From NCBI GenBank assembly GCA_942159475.1, contig OW804094.1, positions 53,378,966 to 53,442,965 on the forward strand: a stretch of 64,000 bases of DNA, read 5' to 3'. The position numbers and the translations under genes are program-made. This DNA is from Sthenelais limicola. Taxonomy: Eukaryota; Annelida; Polychaeta; Phyllodocida; Sigalionidae. The notes beneath the pieces were generated by a model, which was not told the DNA's origin, did not search any database, and saw only the letters and a program-made list of their open reading frames with translations. Shown piece after piece: positions 1-64,000 of the stretch (the first letter of the stretch is position 1; every line of letters starts with the position of its first letter).

Positions 1-60028
<60,028 letters not shown>

Positions 60029-63000
60029 AACTGTAATATTCAAGTCCTAACATGCGGATTGTACTTATTGTATGGGGAATTTTCCCCATAGTTAAGGCAG
60101 GCTCAGATCGCACAGTGCATTGCAGCAATTGCCGCATGACAGGTCTTTGTATTGAGCCATAATAATGGCCAGTCCAAGATTGTTTCCCTACCTTCAACTC
60201 ATGTAGTTCTTTCCCAAAGCATGTCCGTATGGACAAGAGCTTTGGCAAGGAACACCCACGTTGGTAGGAGGAGGAGGTATTAGTGGTTGTTTCTTGAAGG
60301 TCAAATGCGCCAATTCACCACTGCACTAAGATATAGACGTAAATATGTGTAGCCAACAGTTATTGTACGGTATATCATCGAGTTAAATGCACTTTTGCGA
60401 TGAGCCAGCTCCGGGGCTACGCGTTTTGCGCGAACCCAGGGATAGCAATGGCTGAATATGACAGCTCTATGCACAATAATTAACGATTGAAATAAAACAT
60501 AAATCCATGGTAAATTAAAGAGGTTTGTCGATGTCGCTTCAACACGTGTGCGAACATCTCGGCCAGGGACAATTACCAGAGGAATCCTACAGAGGATATC
60601 ATCGACTAAACACCGTTTTGACACTTCTGTTTATAAAGAGCAGTTGATTACGAGAGTAACTCTCTACAGTATGCACACACTTGTACTCTAAACATACACG
60701 GACGTATGAACTCAATGCACTTGATATTACCGGTCGTACTCTTATTGACATCCTAAGGTTCATTAAGATTTGTCAATAGAGTTATGTCTCTTTGAAAGTG
60801 GGTTTGAAGTATATCTTGTAAGGAAAGGCGATTAGTGGTTGTTGCGAAGACATGCAAAATAAATCTCACTTCCTTGATTGATGTCCGTTGAAGAAGGACA
60901 TTGTTATTCAACAGCAGGGTATGAGCGTGAGATTATGAAATAACACACAAACTTTATGTAACACCGACCTGATAGCTTCGAGTTGTGGATAACATTGATT
61001 TCATTAGGTTTTTACAGAATTTCCTCTAGTATAATTAAGGTTTTTCTGTTTTTTTCCAATTGGGTGATGAAAAAGCTAAAGTCTTAATGGTATCATCTTT
61101 TTATATGAGAATCGCATCAAGTGATTATGTTTCTTATCGTTATTTTGCCTATGAGCACTGCATACATAGGTATCTTTTCAAGTTATCGACAGACACGCCA
61201 CCAACAGTGGTTCTGAGTGTGCAGTAAACAATACTGAATGGCGTGCTGCATCCCACTGTTCAAAGTTAAGATCTCTCATGGTGCCAAATAACCCGGTCAC
61301 AGATACGTTTGGCAATATTATATGTTACTCCTCTCTTTTCAAAATCAATGTAATTGCATAGTAGCGGGTCGTCTCAAAACATGGAATGTAGAATATATAT
61401 TGGATTAGTATTAGTTGGCTTGAAGGTTGCTACACAAGTTACAATCTCCTTTCCGAATGCGATCCCCCTTCCCTGGGATCATCTATTCCATTCCTAGGTC
61501 GGTTCGGTAAACGGCACATGCGTTGGGAAATATTATGTGAATCCAATCATGGGTTACATTGGGAATGTGCATACGACTACGCAAGGCAAGCTCTCGGCTT
61601 GTTCCAAAACATTGGTTTATCATCGTACAATGAGTGTAGTGCATTCCCAAAATCAATATTTGTGCTTCAGGTATATCTCTCTCGTGAGATACGTTGCCTA
61701 TTGCTATTGACAAAAGGACACCTGTATAAAAAAGAAAAAGTGTATTATATATTATAATATGCAACATGCAACTCGTGAAAATTAACGTATGCCAGAAAGG
61801 TCTTATTCGAAAATACGTATGAAGGCAAAATTGGGAGACGCTCTGATGAGAGAAACATCTCTTGGGGAAACGTTAAAATGTTTCCAATAACTAATTTATT
61901 CGGAAGTTGTTGTCAATTTACGCGATTTAATAAGGATCCTTTTATATCCCAGATTTATATTTTGGCATTCTATAATTCAAACGACAATCCCCTTTACACA
62001 TTTCTGTGGACAGTTGATTAACGTTGAAGACATTTTCCCTTACATGCAGGTAAAATACACTTGGAGAGTGAAATGTCAACAGTATTTCCACCCCTTTAAA
62101 AAGAAGATAATGTGGAATCACCCCGAATTTCCATACACTTACTAAGAGTCTCATTTTTAATGGTGACCCCGATGTATATTAATCTCCACTTTAGACTATT
62201 TTCCGTATGGTGTGCACGCTTTATATTTTCTAACATTTCTTCCACGACAGACGATGAATGCAAAACTACGGTTTTGAATAAATTTTATCCTTAAAAAGTT
62301 TTGGGGAAGCAATGAAATGTATTTTAATGGACTTAATGTCACACAAATCAAATTCATATATTACAATCGATGTATGTTAAATTATAGTGGGGTAATGAGC
62401 ATAATATGGTAGCAAATAAGTACTTGAAAGGATTAAGAATTCATAAATGATATAGAAGTGTATACCTTTGGAGAAATATTGGAAACATTTTAATTAAAAG
62501 ATATTAAAGATATTCGGGACATAGTGCAAAATAATAAGAGCAGTTTGATGACATGATTTTGATTTCTCATCCTGTATCTATATACCGAGTGTTACCCTAA
62601 AATAAGAGATTATAGTGATCTAAGCTTCAGAACTGTCCACTAATATGTGGTGTTCAACGAAGATCCTAGCGTCAACATTGTTTTCCCGTTACAAAATGTA
62701 ATGTATAAAGTTGTATAAAACACAAAGTACTTATTTGATTGTTGACCGTTATTCCCATGTATATATAGTACACAATAAGAATGCAGTGCATTTCTTTGAT
62801 AGAAACTTATGCATTATCTTATACATGAATCCCCTATAGAATCTATGTATAAGATCTGCAGCCCTTATGGTCTCCTTCAATTAAAATATGCGTAAATATA
62901 CTGCTGTTGTAACATTTACCTCTAATGTTAACTTCAAGCAAAGAGACCATAATAAGAATTCGTAATTATTTTTTCGCAAAACTTGGAATTCCATCTCAAT

Positions 63001-64000
63001 TCGTCACGGGAGATAGGCAGGTGTTCTCTCTAATGAGTTTGCATATGTCTAGCTAATATGCCATTAAGATGTGAAAATATATAGTATGTAGACAAGCAAA
63101 AATATTATGCAGGCCGCGAAGGAGGTGGATACCCATTGACGATGGGATCAGTGTTTCGAAGAGAAACAGGCCAATGCATATCAGTGTCAAAGAATTATTA
63201 TACTAATACTTAAAGGTTACAACCATGCCTATTTTTCCATAATGTTTCTTATATTAACCTCACAATTGCATTAAGACTAAGATAAGTGGAAATGATCATA
63301 ATGACCAGAATTGTCAATTTCTAATGAACGTTTAAACAATATTTATATTTAACAACATTATTTGCATATAATGTAATACACACAATTACTGATAATAGTA
63401 ATTTTCTGTGATATGTAATTTAGTAGTAGCTACAGGTAGATCGAGGAAAGGTTGTAAAGGAGAAGAAAGACACTGTATAGAGATAATGTTCAATTATATC
63501 GAGGCGGAAGTAAAGTCGATAGAAAACCTGCAATCTGGTATAAGAAGGAAGACTTGGTTTTCGTAGAGTGACCTCCCATAGGTTGGAAAGTGTGAGTCTC
63601 CTTATATCGTGTTTTCTTGTCTTATGCCGCACATAGGCATTTTATTATTACTGTCCTTATCTATAGTTGATAACAGGCAGACCCCACTGGGCTATGATAA
63701 GGTCGGCAAAATCGAGTTTTATTTAAAATTGAAAAATCCAATATTCAAAATTCTTAAGACAGGAAGATGATATTTTAATTGTAACATTATAAAATCTGGG
63801 TCAGAACGTACTTTCATTCAATGAGCGTCATTCTAATTTCCATAAGATAAAATGACAATATATTTTTATATGCACACTCGTAGAATGCAGGGACATTATG
63901 TTCTTTGATCTTTGGTTTGTGATCTCATGTGATATTTAGTCCTCCAAGGAACTTTCTATGATAAACCATTGATTGGCCCAGTGGGGTTGACGTTGCCAGT
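60029..64000. other. 3' UTR and intergenic DNA
   Basis: AATAAA hexamers at 60,491-60,496 and 60,857-60,862 are possible poly(A) signals for the exon 36b transcript. Beyond that I see no gene on either strand: open frames are short, AT-driven and lack motifs. A 12-bp inverted repeat (ACCCCACTGGGC at 63,681-63,692; complement at 63,976-63,987) may mark a small element running to the window edge. Confidence 0.5.
60491..60496 (+). promoter_or_regulatory. Candidate poly(A) signal for exon 36b transcript
   Basis: AATAAA, 463 bases after the exon 36b stop. A second one lies at 60,857-60,862. Confidence 0.4.

Noticed and set aside
60029..64000. A downstream neighbouring gene
   Set aside because: Both strands were read; open frames are short, unconserved-looking and lack splice-phase chains or motifs.

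Overview
The window is animal (metazoan) nuclear DNA, AT-rich, and is mostly taken up by one large gene on the + strand: an otoferlin-type ferlin. The translated exons match otoferlin almost motif by motif. They cover the C2B end of FerI, C2C with the motif [11 protein letters not shown], an acidic linker, FerA, FerB, C2D, a Lys-rich linker, C2E with [14 protein letters not shown]2F with [13 protein letters not shown], and a C-terminal membrane anchor ending in GA. Introns are GT-AG and their sizes, exon layout and divergence from vertebrate OTOF point to an invertebrate. The lineage is not fixed by the sequence. One SINE-like repeat near 39.9 kb resembles repeats common in molluscs, which is only a hint.

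Layout: the window opens at the last 10 bases of an exon, so the start codon, promoter, C2A and the C2A-C2B linker lie upstream. The gene runs to 60,028. Following one main path gives 36 exons and 5,540 coding bases. Every exon junction keeps one frame, and the path ends at a stop after 1,845 complete residues. This frame consistency is the strongest evidence for the model. Exons 1-7 (1-15,139) encode C2B and FerI. Exons 8-10 (15.3-17.6 kb) encode C2C. Exons 11-15 (17.9-20.3 kb) encode the acidic linker, FerA and FerB. Exons 16-20 (20.5-28.7 kb) encode C2D and the ferlin-conserved region after it. Exons 21-25 (29.7-34.3 kb) encode a fast-evolving polar/charged linker. Exons 26-29 (34.5-36.2 kb) encode C2E. 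Exons 30-34 (46.5-56.7 kb) encode C2F. Exons 35-36 encode the tail and transmembrane anchor.

Two positions in the gene are duplicated as alternative exons, and these are the main discovery here. (1) Exon 5 exists as two tandem copies, 7,731-7,815 and 8,681-8,765. Both are 85 nt with the same phases, and they encode two versions of the third top loop and last strands of C2B. Including both, or skipping both, gives an early in-frame stop, so they behave as mutually exclusive exons. (2) The last exon exists as two 181-nt copies, 58,511-58,691 and 59,848-60,028. Each encodes a 59-residue membrane anchor with its own stop, and 47 of 59 residues are identical. Vertebrate OTOF is known to have alternative terminal exons; the C2B pair is not a pattern I know from vertebrates. 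Four further candidate cassette exons (81, 81, 27 and 63 nt) are all frame-neutral and lie in linkers between domains, so this single gene could make a large isoform set.

The introns hold mobile and repeat DNA: two inverted-repeat elements at 2.1-3.0 and 3.1-4.3 kb, a perfect 66-bp palindrome at 3,948-4,013, a hairpin repeat at 15.6-15.9 kb, a 29-bp minisatellite at 22.2 kb, a perfect 90-bp tandem duplication at 36.2 kb, a decayed non-LTR retrotransposon at 44.3-45.8 kb, a GC-rich island with an unidentified reading frame at 38.2-38.7 kb, and many simple repeats. The 4 kb after the gene (60,029-64,000) shows 3' UTR signals and no second gene that I can support.
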